Shown: in pieces, positions 37,001 through 49,014 of the stretch
How positions within the stretch are numbered: the first letter of the stretch is position 1
Layout: the number at the start of each line of letters is the position of its first letter
From: Margaritifera margaritifera
Lineage: Eukaryota > Mollusca > Bivalvia > Unionida > Margaritiferidae
DNA length: 64,000 nucleotides
Direction of reading: 5' to 3'
Assembly: GCA_029931535.1 (NCBI GenBank)
Contig: JAQPZY010001495.1
Coordinates: 3,136,001-3,200,000, forward strand
Made by a program: the position numbers and the translations under genes
Notes under the pieces: model-generated
What the model was told of the DNA's origin: nothing
What the model saw: the letters and a program-made list of their open reading frames with translations, nothing else
Databases searched by the model: none

Positions 37001-37226
37001 CATTCTTCATAACGAAGTTAGACTTAAATACATGAGAAAGTCTGGCAACATGTATGTTTGGCCTGAAAAAGATGATTATTCACAAGAGGCTCTAGATGCT
37101 ATCTTGTACAGGGTAAAAGCTCCACAAATAGTCAATGAAAGGGGTCATTTCAAGTTTAATGCAGCTGAATTGTCTAAGCTCAAGTCAAATCTGGAAAAAA
37201 ATCATAAGCACTTCTATTTGAAATGA
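33645..37226 (+). pseudogene. Transposase gene of copy 1, one nonsense mutation
   Basis: Exon 1 is 33645-33684 (ATG in good context, gacATGG; MGRRQKQTSGNNS plus one base; donor gtaagt). The intron is 33685-34344 (660 bases, phase 1, acceptor 'tttgcttttag'). Exon 2 is 34345-37226. The frame matches copy 2 except for a TAA at 35646-35648 replacing GAA (Glu 448 in the spliced model), two substitutions (Lys for Asn at 92, Lys for Arg at 164) and a silent AGA/CGA at Arg 84. After the stop the frame is open to 37226. The break lies before the presumed catalytic region, so the full product is not made. See copy 2 for the domain description. Confidence 0.9.
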
Positions 37227-37250
37227 CAATATAAAGTCAAGGTTTAATGT

Positions 37251-37968
37251 GTAGTGTCTGTAACCTTAAGATCAATCACATATGGGTCTGTGTTTGAGTC
37301 AGCACCTTGGGTTGAACAATACTTTAGTGACTATGATTTATTGAACATTCATTATACTTCAATATTTTACTCTTACAAACACTATTTAGTATTAAACTTT
37401 CAAGTGCTATTTACCAGTTCATAATTTTAACACAAGTATTGGACATATACCTGTTACAATGTGGTTTTATCATTTTATTAACTAATCAACATTCATTTAA
37501 TGAATAATTCTAGTCAATGTGTTCATGTTGAATTATTTTTGAAGTGAATTTTATGGAGATATGTATGGTTCTGCAGCTGTATTGAAATGCTATAGTTTTG
37601 TAGTGTCTGTAACCAATTTTATGGACAATGTACTTCTGACTCTTATGGAAGTTTGCAATACTTTTGGCCAGTATTAATGATTTTGTTTGTTTAAATATTC
37701 TTCTTGGTGTTAGATAAATGCCTAAATAAGATTATTCTATGTCTTTTATGTTTGTTATGCAAAAGTTTCATGGTTAGGTTTTTTTTCTTAGTGATACCTT
37801 TGTCATAGATGTTTTGATTTTGTTATTAAGTTGTTTACCACTTCCAGTTATGTTGTTTACTTTAAATGTTGATATCCTGTTACTGATGTTACTGTGAAAA
37901 AAAATAAAGTTTTAAAGTTTTCATGCTGTTTTTCTTGCATGTTATACACCAAGTGTAGTGTCTGTAAC
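37251..37968. promoter_or_regulatory. Right subterminal 14-bp motif cluster, copy 1 (3 sites)
   Basis: GTAGTGTCTGTAAC at 37251-37264, 37600-37613 and 37955-37968, all in + orientation and spaced 349 and 355 bases apart. Mirrored in copy 2 at 60304-60317, 60659-60672 and 61008-61021. Confidence 0.85.
37903..37908 (+). terminator. Polyadenylation signal of transposase, copy 1
   Basis: AATAAA 677 bases after the transposase stop and about 220 bases before the right terminal repeat; only well-placed signal in the 3' part of the element. The equivalent in copy 2 is 60364-60369 on the - strand. Confidence 0.6.
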
Positions 37969-38077
37969 TGTTGTTATACCAATGAATTGAAATAATGGTT
38001 AAACAAAATCGCATGCATGTTCAAGCTAAATCTAACTTGATCTGACTAGGGGACACCCTAGGGTATATAATGAGCTT

Positions 38078-38108
38078 CATTGAAATGTTCTATCAAACAT
38101 TTCAATTT
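38078..38108. repeat. Subterminal hairpin near right end, copy 1
   Basis: attgaaatgtt / aaacatttcaat around a ctatc loop, about 25 bases inside the right terminal repeat; conserved in copy 2. Confidence 0.7.
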
Positions 38109-38129
38109 TTTAAGTGAGTGAGACTACTC

Positions 38130-38155
38130 TCAGCACCAATACCGTGTTTTAGCCG
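38130..38155 (-). repeat. Right terminal inverted repeat, copy 1
   Basis: 26 bp, exact reverse complement of 32584-32609; followed by ATA at 38156-38158. Confidence 0.95.
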
Positions 38156-38448
38156 ATAGCAGATCTGCATCACTTGGATAAATTTGATAAGTCTTCATAC
38201 CAGGGTGCATTCTGTCAAGTTTGGTCAAATTCTGCTCATAAGTTTCGCAGAAGTTGTGTAAAGAGATTTTAGCCCCACTGGTCACAGGCCAGAAGAGCTT
38301 ATGGGATGGCATGTTGCCTGTCATCCATCCATCCATTAGCACAAGTTTGTTATTGCTACTCCGAATTACACAGCAGGATTGCCATAAACTTTACACCCCA
38401 AGGTCTAGTTGGTCCTAAATGAAAATGTGTGTGTGAGTGGTGGGGGGG

Positions 38449-38640
38449 GGGCTAATTTTAATTATGTAATACTTATCTGCTATTATAGCATTGTTATATC
38501 TTTTCCTGGTGCTGGTCCCCAGTCCAAGGAGATTGTTCCCTGTTCCAATTAGTAACTGGAGGTCTAGAATAAACAAGAGTCCATAGAAAGGACTGATGCT
38601 CTACTGGGAGAAAAGAATTTCCAGGAAATCAAGATAAGAC
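38449..38640. mobile_element. DIRS terminal fragment
   Basis: ctaattttaattatgtaata followed by ctattatagcattg, ctggtccccagtcc and aactggaggtctagaataaa; matches the reverse of 3600-3766. A G-run precedes it (near 38441). Confidence 0.55.
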
Positions 38641-39857
38641 CATTCTTCCTTTTAACCATGTCTACCATTTTGAATGATGAAAACATGTGGTTTCGCATCA
38701 TTTCATTCATGCTGCAAGACGGTGGCCAGATAAACAATTGCTTAGACGTACTTTGTCAAACTCAGTGAATATCACATGAATATTCATTCATCTAGGATTT
38801 ATTCATCATGGATATTGTTCATCTAACTACTACTTAAATGCTTTTGGTAAATCCTCATTGTGACTGATGCTATTACAAATTGTATTATTTTTCGAAAATA
38901 CTTACCAGTGTTCTGCATACAAATAAAATGGTGGTAAATCTAACAATGTCAATACTATAGACAAATTTCAATGAATCCAGTCTATCTGAGTTCTCTGGAT
39001 TCACCCAAGAGGATATTCATGATGCGGAAGTAAATTCATACAGAAAGGTAATCCCAGATTTTATCCACATTAAAGAAAATCAAGACAGTATCCCTATCCA
39101 TGTCAGGAACAACTCATCACTGAAGCAGATTAATAAACCTAGGACTAATTTCCAGTGCTACAAATACTTATAGCAACATGGGTATGTGTCCAAAATCACT
39201 ACTTCACATGAAAATAAAGTTACATGTACTGTATTCCCATCAACAAATACCGTTTTATTTTCAGGGCAATGGATGCTTGGCTTGGACTTGTAATGGATTT
39301 CTTGAACTGTGTTATGACAAACAATAGATCTAACACCAGCATTGTGTCACCACAACCATCCTCAGCTTAGCCCATAACCTCCACTCGTATCATTGCCTGC
39401 CAAGCAAGGTCATAATTAATTACAAACTCACCTGCTCAAGTAGACACAAGCTACACTTGGCCTAATTACTTAACACCTCCCTCTTCACTAGCCCTGGTAG
39501 ACTGAGATACACTTCATCAAATTTTAGAAGACAATGCTACTAATCAAGATAATAAAAATCCAAGTACATGTAGTACTAGCCAAGCAAGACCCCACTTCTT
39601 TACACCTTCATCTGCACAGGTAGGCATAAGACACATAGTGCCTAAATATATAACACCACCCTCTCTCCAAGACCAGGTAGACCCAGATATACTTCATCAA
39701 AGTGTAAAAGAAAATGACACTAATCATGATGAGACCTCTTTCAAACACAATGCAAGTCACAGTTCATAGTGCCATGGAAATTTATGTCCTAATTGACTTG
39801 ATAGTTATGATCAGGGATCTTAATCTATATGTGTATGTATGTATGTATATGTGTCAT

Positions 39858-39860
39858 ATG

Positions 39861-39904
<44 letters not shown>
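39858..39904. repeat. TA microsatellite
   Basis: About 20 TA units after a short TATG-rich run. Short open frames on both strands here are repeat-derived. Confidence 0.95.
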
Positions 39905-39907
<3 letters not shown>

Positions 39908-39989
39908 TCAAGGCAGTCCTGAAAGTAGTTTAGGAGGTGTAGCAATAACAAACTTGTGCTAACAGACTGACAGACATTGGACAGCAGAC

Positions 39990-41100
39990 CAGTACCATAT
40001 TCATTTAGGACCAAGTAGCCATGATAAGGAGTCTTTTAGTGAAAATCCGGTGTTGATATGCCCATCCATTCAGGAGTAGTAGCGATAACAAGACTTTCAA
40101 GGTGGCTATATTGGATGTCTTAGCAGCAGCATTTTCATGTAGGTCCAACTAAACATCATAAAAAGTCTTCTAGTGAAAACCTTATGTTGATATATATGAC
40201 CATCCATTTTGGCTAAGTAGCAATAAAAAAAAATGTGCAAGATGGCTGCAATGGCAGCCATATTGGAATCAGATCCACACCATTTTCATTTAGGACCAAC
40301 TAGACATCATAAGAAGTCTTTTAGTGAAAACCCCACATCCATATAACTTACTGTTCAGCAGCCGTTGCAATAAGAAGATTATATTGGACTTCAGATTGGC
40401 ACCATTTTTATTTAGGACTAACTAGACATCATAAGAAGTATTTCAGTGAAAACCCAGTGCTGATATGACCATCCATTCAGGAGGAATAGCAATAACAAGA
40501 TTTTCAAGATGACTGCCATGGTGGCATATTGGATGTCAGATTGGCACCATTTTCATTTAGGACCAACTAGACATCATAAGAGGTCTTTCAGTGAAAACAC
40601 CATGTTGATATGACTTTCTGTTTAGGAGCAGCGATAAGATTTTCAAGATGGCTGCTGTGGTGGACATATTGGATGTCAGATCTGCAACATTTTTTATTTA
40701 GGACCAAACATACATAATTAGAAGTCTTTTGGTGAAAACCCCATGTCAATATGACTTTCCATTCCAGAGTAGCAATAACAAGATATTCAAGATGGCTGCA
40801 ATGGATAGACACCATTTTCATTTAGGACCAACTAGACATTATAAGAAGTCTTTCAGTAAAAAATCCATAGTAATATGACGATACATTCAGAAAGCAGCAG
40901 TGATAATATTTTCAAGCTGGCTGCTGCAGCAGCCATATTTGATGTCTGAGTGGGCACCATTTTCATTTAGGACAAACTTGACCATGAAATGAATGCTGTA
41001 TAAAGTTTCATGATAATCCTCTAAATAGTTTAGGAGTAGTGATAATACACTTGTGCTAATGTGTGGATAGCTGACAGACAACAAACCATCCCATAAGCAC
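39990..41100. repeat. About 140-bp degenerate tandem array, about 8 units
   Basis: The landmark tttcatttaggaccaac recurs near 40003, 40130, 40278, 40410, 40550, 40696, 40818 and 40959, with accompanying agtctttcagtgaaaaccc and caagatggctgc blocks. It ends 45 bases from the ALDH7A1 donor side of exon 41143-41240. Confidence 0.8.
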
Positions 41101-41142
41101 CTCTGGTCTATGACCAGCAGAGCTAAAAATTCGTGCACTTAC

Positions 41143-41240
41143 CCAATCCATCTAAAGATGTTACCGAGATCTTTGGTAAACAAACTGCTTGAAAGACCTT
41201 GCTTAACTTCATTATTCCAGGCTATCCCTTCATCTATGTT
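41143..41240 (-). CDS. ALDH7A1: ALDH7A1 exon ([18 protein letters not shown])
   Basis: Acceptor 'ggtgtctttcag', donor gtaagtgc. Encodes [20 protein letters not shown] then [12 protein letters not shown] and two bases of a Gly codon. Typical ALDH7 segment preceding the NVNIPTSGAE block. Confidence 0.95.
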
Positions 41241-41751
41241 CTGAAAGACACCATTAATCTTTGTTGACATACCCAGGTTCTTAAAATACACTACAACTTC
41301 AAAAAGTCAAAGTGCTATGGAACCAAATTTTTGCTTCAAGGTTTTGGTAGTTTTGATTTTTCAAAGACTGGAGACATGAGAACTGAGCAAGTCATCTGAG
41401 TGATGGTGAGTATTTGCACGACTGATATTTGAGCTATTAAAAAGCTGTAGTGTATTTATTTGCTATTGAGTTTACTGGAATACAACGTCCACACATGCAA
41501 AAATATATTACTGGGATTATATTTGCAAATACAATTTTTTGTCAAAAATAGAGGAGAATACATGACTGACATGTCAATACAAAATACCTACTAGGTTAAA
41601 ACCTTGATTTTTTTTTAAAACTCAGATCCAATGAATTAAATTTTATCCAAACTGACAGCTTATGCACATCCTGCAAGGATTTTCTTTATTCCTTCCAACT
41701 GATCTAAAGTTCAGTTTTTCTACATGATCATCATATTTCTTAACAAGTTAG

Positions 41752-42027
41752 CATAATCAAAGCTGTGCTGTGCTTACTCACTAGATCAATAAAATAAACA
41801 TAATTATAGCTGTGCTGTGCTTACTCACTAGATCAATACAAGAGACATAATCATAGCTGTGCTGTGCTTACTCACTAGATCAATACAATAGACACAATTA
41901 TAGCTGTACTGTACTTACTCACTAGATCAATACAATAGACATAATCATAGCTGTGCTTACTCACTAGATCAATACAATAGACATAATCAAAGTTATGCTG
42001 TGCTTACTCACTAGATCAATACAATAG
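41752..42027. repeat. About 47-bp minisatellite, 6 units
   Basis: Unit contains aatcatagctgtgctgtgct, tactcactagatcaatacaa and tagacat; units differ by small deletions of tgctg. Confidence 0.9.
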
Positions 42028-42067
42028 GCATCAGCAATTTAGAAAATAAGAAATATAACAATAATTT

Positions 42068-42196
42068 GCAAACAGATCTATTGATGTAACCATACTCAGA
42101 TCTATTGATGTAACCATTCTCAGATCTATTGATGTAACCATACTCAGATCTATTGATGTAACCATACTCAGAGCTATTGATGTAACCATACTCTTA
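42068..42196. repeat. 24-bp minisatellite, 5-6 units
   Basis: cagatctattgatgtaacca followed by tact repeats almost perfectly. A 24-bp unit gives a repeating peptide frame on the - strand (MVTSIDLS), which is an artefact. Confidence 0.93.
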
Positions 42197-42631
42197 GTGT
42201 TAATGAGCTTCAAGATACTGACAACTCAGTTCCAGGTCAACCTAGTAATGCATTAACAGGACACAATTCAGGCTGCCATTAAATGCTACAGACCTATTTA
42301 TACGCCATAAATACAAGTCTTATCTATGTAAAACTTTCCCCATCCCTAAATCAGCCAGGTATCACATCTGTTGATGATACATGCATTGTTATTATAGTAC
42401 ACTGATCTGAAAAGGTGCCGCATCTCAAGTGTGCATGTGATATCCAAAGATTTCATGATATGAAGCATCGATGTCACAAACTTACAAGCGATGAAACACC
42501 TTTCCCGATCAATGTACTATACTAATTATGTTTTTACTATATACCTTTAAAAAATAAACATTTAATTTAATTAATTATTGAAACTACTTTATAATGCATA
42601 AGAATGCTATTAAAAGATAATGAGGTGATAC

Positions 42632-42639
42632 ATCATGCA

Positions 42640-42700
<61 letters not shown>
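42632..42700. repeat. AT microsatellite
   Basis: About 30 AT units beginning with catatatgtatatat. Confidence 0.95.
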
Positions 42701-42703
<3 letters not shown>

Positions 42704-43283
42704 CCTATTTCAGGATACAAAATAGATATATCTATTCTCATTAATATGTCTATGTAGGATTAACTGTGTTTCAGTGACAGTAATATGAATCCCCCTTTGT
42801 TTTTGAAGATTTTTTTTTCTTCATACACGTGGTTAACAGCGATGTTGCAATTTATCACTTTTGCATAAGCTTCACCAATTTTACTATTCAAACTGGTTGC
42901 AGATGATGATCTATGATTTCCATGTGACATCTGGCAGGTAGTTCAGCATGCTTTTAAACATTACCAAAAAGACAATGGGACTTTTGTTGTATGAATTTCT
43001 AAGCAATGCATAATTAGTTGAATAATATGTTTGTTTTTATTTTATGACTAATGTTAATATCTTGAGAACTGAGATGGGTGGGGGTCATTCATCTGATGTC
43101 ATTAAGTAATTCCAGTTTTTCAGACAAATGTCCATGTCAAATTGTCAGAAAATGACTAGTTGGAGCTATGTATCATTTAAAGGTATATAATAAATTGTAC
43201 TCTCAGGTAAACGTCCTTGAATGACCAAGATAAACTGTATCAGGTTACACTTATAGACTATTTTCCGGAACATACTTACATTC

Positions 43284-43352
43284 AACTACTACTATTACTC
43301 TTGCTACTACTACTACTATTCATACTATTATTATTATTGTTATTATTACTAT
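43284..43352. repeat. ACT/ATT trinucleotide microsatellite
   Basis: Interrupted tandem ACT then ATT units. Confidence 0.9.
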
Positions 43353-43760
43353 TCAAATGAATATAAGAAACTAATTTTAGTAAAGAAAACTTTTGGAAGC
43401 TTTGGCAAGATAAAATGCAAACAATATTTCAGGATATTTATTCATTTCTTCTGAAATAAGCACAAACATACAAGACTATAATAAATACACAATGTAGATA
43501 AATGTTTTCAATAAAACCACAAATAAGTGCAGTGGAACAACTTAGCAGTACACTGTTGTGGGTACACGTGAAGTTGTTGTTGTTATTGTTTTTGTTGCAA
43601 CAATTATGTAATTACTTAATCAGCAACAAAGCAGAGTACATATCATCCATATACAATATAATAACCCTTTCTGTTGCTCCCCTATGGTAATTCGTTTCAG
43701 TTTCAGGAGAAGTGACCATGTAGTATTAAATGGGGGAGTGTGGCAGTGTAAATTTAGGTA

Positions 43761-45275
43761 CACCGCTCCCTCGATAACTCGTGCCTGGATAACTCGCGAA
43801 CATGCTTATAACACGGATCAGACAAGGATCCCATTTTTTTTAAACTAGAGAAAAAAAAAGGACCCTATTTGTTGAAGGTGACAAAAATCGCGATCAAAAT
43901 TAGTAAATAAAACCTTGATATATCGCTCGTTTTATCGTCAAAACCAGTGGTTAGCACCCGGAAATTTGAATCAACATCATGAAATTTTCAACTTTTAATA
44001 AGAAGTCATATATTTTGTTCAATTTTCTTTCCAAACAACATTCTCAGTACACTATAAATAACAATATTCGACGAAATTTCGATGAATGAAAACGTCACTA
44101 AAACCTACTGGTGGCAACACTTTAAAAATAAATATCAATTAAATAAGTTTTGTCAAGTGAAATACCTGTTTTAGTTCTATCTTTTAATTTGGTTTCAGTG
44201 TAATCATCATAAATGCAATATGCCCTCTTGTATTCAAACATGAAAAATATAGTTCAACCGACCCAGCTATCGCCACAAGCGTTTCCGTGAGAATCTAATT
44301 AAGTGCCGACCGTTTGTTTTTTATCTCCGACTTGCGGAAGTATTTGTTGTGTTGTTACACTCAGTTAATAGCAGACCTGCTTTGTATTATCACGTTAATT
44401 ACGCCTTTTGTATCAAATCAAACCAAGGGGGTGGAATAACAGAAAAGTTAAAAGGCGTGCAAATCCTGCTTGCGTAAGAGCTAGCGGTCACGGCCGTGTG
44501 TTATGTCAACTCATTTCAATTGATCAATCGAACACTGTTCTAAATATTATTATGTAAGTAATATAATTAATCTACCTTACATTAGCCTACTCATTCACAA
44601 ATGTGATCAAAGATAGTAAGGCAACCAAGCCAAATGAGTACTTGGTGAATAAAAAGCTTTGTTTTACAGATACAGTTCATTATGGAGAAGCGAGTTTGTA
44701 TTGAACATAAAATTTCTAACTTGCTACTCAGGGATTTCCTCAAGGATGAGAAAAAGTTTCACTGTTACTTGATATGAAATCACGGCATCCATATTTTATT
44801 AATAGAACAATAAATAAATAGAGTTTCGACGTTGACGGTTGTTTCACGAAATAAATCTCCCTAGTTTTTGAAAAAAGGAATCTTGTTTAGTTGTGAATCG
44901 ACAACCAACAACAAAAAGCAGTGACGTAATACCCAATGTATTCGCGTACACGTGTTGTTGAAACCACTTGGACTAATGTTGTTAACGATCTTTCAGAGGT
45001 TTGTTATCTTGAAAATAATGGTAATTTATACAGAAAAGCAAAAAACTACATTAGAAAAAGCTCTTTATTGATAATTATTCCCAATGTAATTATAAAACGA
45101 GTATTCAGCCATTAAACAGCCCTGTTACCCAACCCCAATGCGGTTTTTTCGATGTCCAGCGGGGATGGCATCCCCTTCTTAATTTTTTTGTGGTCCCTCG
45201 GTAACTCGCGCCCTCGCTTATAGTGTAGTCCATGTTTTTGGACCCCGTTGTGCGCGAGTTATCGAGTGAGAGGTG
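43761..45275 (+). mobile_element. TA-flanked inverted-repeat element, copy 1 (1.5 kb)
   Basis: Left end CACCGCTCCCTCGATAACTC, right end ending GAGTTATCGAGTGAGAGGTG, with TA on both outer sides. The interior matches the element at 55430-56879 in reverse orientation (for example 'gtaatcatcataaatgcaat' near 44201 against 'attgcatttatgatgattac' near 56461). No intact transposase was seen. The TA duplication and end sequence suggest the Tc1/mariner-pogo group. Confidence 0.8.
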
Positions 45276-46870
45276 TATAGACAAGCTAACTGCTCTTACT
45301 CAGCATATCAAAGCAAAATGGTAATTTTACCTAACTGACACCCATCTGCTTTATGTTGACCCTGAAGTATATAACTGAAAGAAAAACTTTATAGTAGACC
45401 TACCTCAAATTTGTATTGTCTAATTTACAAAACTTATGAAACCACTTTATGTGACATGAAATATTCATGTGTATTGTTACGTATGGTATATAATCTTGAA
45501 AAATAAACTACATTAATTACGGTAAGTGATCAATTTAAGCACAAAATTTTGCACATAAATTATCAAAATAAATAGTTTTGTAGTGAATTGAATTGAAAAA
45601 AAAGCCAATAATTTTCGAACCATTTTCTTTGCACAACCCTGTTTTGGACAACCACTTTGATAAATTAATTATTTTGTAAAGTACAAATTTGCTGAACAGT
45701 GGAAATTGTATGACGTTGATTTTAATGATGACTGGAACTAGAAGCTATGGATGCAGTGCAAAGGGCCCACTCTTTACAGTTTGCTCAACGGGGCCTAAAA
45801 CAGAAAAACTTTTATTCACAAACTCAAGTTTGGAGAAAATGGGTATTCATTTGCCATAACTCTTCTAAATGATGATGTGGAAGGCTGGAAATCCAACTCA
45901 TTTGAGGAAGATAAAAACATTACCTGAAATAAACTATTAGCAAATTTAGAAGGAAAGGCAATCAGATGCCATAACTGTTCTAAATGATAATGTGGAACAT
46001 TTCAAATTAAACTCATTAACGGTCACATCGATAAAAAGCTGTATGCCAAATCTGCTTGAAATCCAATGCAGCTTTGTAAAGTTATGCTGTGGAAACCAGT
46101 GTAAAGAGGATAGGCAATCAGGGGCCATAACTCCTATAAATGATGTCATGGATGCTGGATATCAGATTCACTCAAGATCTCATTAGACTGAAGCTACATG
46201 CCAAATTTGGTTAAAATCCAAATGTAGGGTTATCATTCTTAGTTATACCTATAATAAGTTAAGAACCAGACTTGTATTCCCACATGTCTAACTCGTACAG
46301 ATGTGTAATATTTTGTTGAAAAGCAAAACTTCTCCACATTAAAATGACACACCGATTACTGAAAAGTCTCGCTGTAAATGTGAAAACCATTAAGGAATTG
46401 AGGACAAGGTGTGAAACTGCAATGTCCTGAGTTACAAACATTGTCCCCTTATTTATTATATATTTATCTAAGGGGACATATACTAGAAGGGTTTTAAACT
46501 CACTGTCTTCATTCTGAACATAATATTTTCACATCTTAGACCCATTTCAGTATCAAGCTCACATTGGGTGCCTGTGGTTTTTTAGTAATGGCATACATAG
46601 TGTAGTGGATAAGTGCACTGTGTTCATCAAAGTGATGACAGGGACAGTATCTGTTGCAAGTCACTCATCCTGGTGCTTGGAAAAGTTTTCCCTGAATTCA
46701 CCTACCAAGTAAAATCCAATTACGGGCTGCAAAGCCATGCTGGTTACAATAAGTGTGAATGGTTGGACAGAAATACTAATGGACACAGAAAAGATGATTG
46801 TTACATCTCCTGCATCTGAGCATGAGGCCATAAAAAGTATGTTAAATGTCATATTTAATTCATTAATATA

Positions 46871-47841
46871 CAGTGGTCCCCCTCTCGAATGGCCCCCCTG
46901 ACCACCCACTTTATACAGTTAGAATCCTATCGCACCTATGAGTTTGTATTGAAAAGTACCCATCAAGGATGGCCACTTCTCTAATGCGGGGCAGCGGCTG
47001 GCATATTAGTTCAAAATTACCGCTAGCAAGCAGTCACATAATTGTGTTTATAGACAGAAATCTCAAAAATATTTGTTGATTTCTAAATTCAACACATTGT
47101 CATTTGTTCCAACAGGCTGATAAAGTAACTTTAATCAATTCAAAGAGTTAAGTAATCTGATTATCCTTACTGCTATGTGTTCCTTGCATGCTAAGTTTTG
47201 TCACTTTGATAATTACTGGCTATTATTACCAACGATAATTATGAAAATGACAAAAGCTAACTGCTTAGAAGCACAGTATTGTTCAGCTCAATTCAGCATG
47301 ACATCCGGTCACCAGACAGTAAAATGGTATGTTAGCCATTGTGGCTTCTCTCTCATAGATTACGAAATGTACTTGCATGGGTACCACACCACAAAAAAAG
47401 TTGATCACATGACAAGCCCACTTCCTTTGTAAACACTGAGTAACTCATGTGATAACTACAAATTGCCACTGAAGAAATAAGTTGTTGCAAAAAGTGCATA
47501 ATGTCATCAGACGATATCATTTTAGAACAAAAAGTGCAAGCAATTTGACTCAATGAAAAGAGGGAGAGTCCTTTGATCACTGAGAAATCCATGACTGATA
47601 ATTATTCATAATTATTTTAAATAACATTGATATATTTTTTATCACAAACAAGTCCATAACCTGATAACTATCCTGTGATTTTTAAATGAATATATTCAAT
47701 ATTTAAGAATTAGTAGTGTCTTTCATACTTTATATGTAGTTATTACTGACATCTCTGTGATCCCCCTCTACAAAGGCCACACCTCTTATCAGGCCACTTT
47801 CCTGCTGCAGAAGGAGTGGCCATATATAAGGGGGACAACTG
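46871..47841. mobile_element. TA-flanked inverted-repeat element (0.97 kb)
   Basis: Left end CAGTGGTCCCCCTCTCGAAT, right end reading inward from the other strand CAGTTGTCCCCCTTATATAT, both followed by ggcc-type sequence, and TA on each outer side. Pogo/Tigger-like ends by resemblance; no transposase is visible. Confidence 0.75.
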
Positions 47842-48109
47842 TACCACAATTTGGGACCTAGTATGTGACCTCCTTGGGGTTGAGTAATGTAACAGAATGA
47901 AATAAGCCACCTAAACCAAATCTGGCATTAGATAGCCATTCATACCTTGGTGTGAATAGGAATAAGGGAAAACCTTAGCAATAAAAAAAGGGTTACTGGG
48001 GTACAAAAAGATCAAAGATGATATACATACATGTAGCATGACAATCCATACACTACTAAAGTACAGCCCATTGATTAAATAATCATTACTAGTCATCTTT
48101 CCTGCTTAC

Positions 48110-48226
48110 CTTGCATTTAAGAACATACACAATGGGAGCAAAGGTTTCTGTGTGAACAATAGGAGCATCATGAGCAAGTCCAGTAACTATGGTTGGCTCC
48201 ACATAGTTCCCAGGATGATCAATCAC
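48110..48226 (-). CDS. ALDH7A1: ALDH7A1 exon ([11 protein letters not shown])
   Basis: Acceptor 'tttctcatgtcag', donor gtaagc. Phase 0 at both ends, 39 codons: [20 protein letters not shown] then [19 protein letters not shown]. The ETFAP motif is the conserved ALDH NAD-binding segment. Confidence 0.96.
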
Positions 48227-48287
48227 CTGACATGAGAAAAAAGAAAAAAAAAAAAAATGTAATCTCTATTATTCTTAAAGTTATGCA

Positions 48288-48500
48288 TTATGATGCTGCT
48301 GCTGCTAATGATGCAACAGACGAGGAGTTGTGGAGGTGGTGGTAAGGAAGATTTTGATAATAATGATGATGATGAATATTTGATGATGACAATGATAATT
48401 AATGATGATGATAATGATGGCAATGATAAATTAATGATGATAATGATGACAATGATAATTAATGATGGCAATGATGATTATTGGTGATGATAATGATGTT
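48288..48500. repeat. GAT/AAT microsatellite
   Basis: Irregular GATGATAAT-type trinucleotide tract; open frames on both strands (poly-Asp/Met and poly-Ile) are artefacts of it. Confidence 0.93.
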
Positions 48501-49014
48501 GTTTTAATCAGACCTTAAACAATTTTCAGTGTCTGCTTGTCCTGCAGGACAAGAAACTTTGAATTTTATCTTGTCCTGCACTTGTTAATAATATTGTAGA
48601 CTTTTCAAATTGCACTTGTCTGATTGGACAAAAATCTTGAAAAGGCTTGTTAATAATATTCATAATGATGGTGACGAGATAATGAAAAGCCAGAGTTGCT
48701 TCAACATGTATCAGTCAGCATTATTGTTCAGAGACAGCATACTTGACTTTCTACTCTCTTGTCATGTGCTTGCCACTTTAAACTTTACTTATTCAAAGGG
48801 GAACCCCCACTATAATGTGATAGTTGGGGTCCACAACTGCCCACCACGTTATGTCGGGAGAGAGGGGGGGGGGCAGGATAAACAAAACACCAGTCAAACA
48901 TAGAGTAATCATGTCTCTACATGTCAATTGATATAACAATCATGCTCAATGAAAATTAATAATTGCTGTGTAAGAACATAATTTATGATCTGTAAGCTAT
49001 AAGTTTCTGAAACC

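Larger units (their letters stand above)
32584..38155 (+). mobile_element. DNA transposon copy 1, complete (5.6 kb)
   Basis: 5572-bp element. The 26-bp terminal inverted repeats are perfect: left 32584-32609 beginning CGGCTAAAACACGG, right 38130-38155 ending CCGTGTTTTAGCCG. It is flanked by ATA on each side (32581-32583, 38156-38158). It carries seven copies of a 14-bp subterminal motif, a second shared block GTAGTCTCACTC (32794-32805, inverted at 38116-38127), a two-exon transposase gene (broken) and an AATAAA signal. Over the stretch shared with copy 2 (34272-38155 against 60117-64000) positions correspond without any indel (coordinates sum to 98272). It is antisense to ALDH7A1. Confidence 0.95.
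28960..41142. other. ALDH7A1 12.2-kb intron containing transposon copy 1
   Basis: Contains, in order: unassigned AT-rich sequence to 30227, a large imperfect fold-back (30228-32030), degenerate 'ggccatatttgat' repeat units (32030-32583), transposon copy 1 (32584-38155), more of that same repeat (38159-38420), a DIRS terminal fragment (38449-38640), a TA microsatellite and a 140-bp array (39990-41100). No additional exon is needed: the flanking exons join in frame. Confidence 0.75.
41241..48109. other. ALDH7A1 6.9-kb intron with repeats
   Basis: Contains minisatellites (41750-42200), AT and trinucleotide microsatellites, a 1.5-kb TA-flanked inverted-repeat element (43761-45275), a block of the 'ccataactcttctaaatgat' dispersed repeat (45840-46220) and a second TA-flanked element (46871-47841). 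Confidence 0.65.

Noticed and set aside
34387..37003. Many - strand frames (Phe/Leu-rich) opposite the transposase
   Set aside because: Shadows of the Lys-rich coding strand; the same shadows recur opposite copy 2.
42031..42213. 60-aa - strand frame with MVTSIDLS repeats
   Set aside because: Translation of the 24-bp minisatellite.
46590..46830. tRNA-like start (tagtgtagtggataag ... tgttgcaagtc), considered as a second SINE
   Set aside because: The B-box match is weak and no body matching the SINE at 58964 was seen.
48223..48487. Frames rich in Ile/Ser (-) and Asp/Met (+)
   Set aside because: GAT/AAT microsatellite artefacts.
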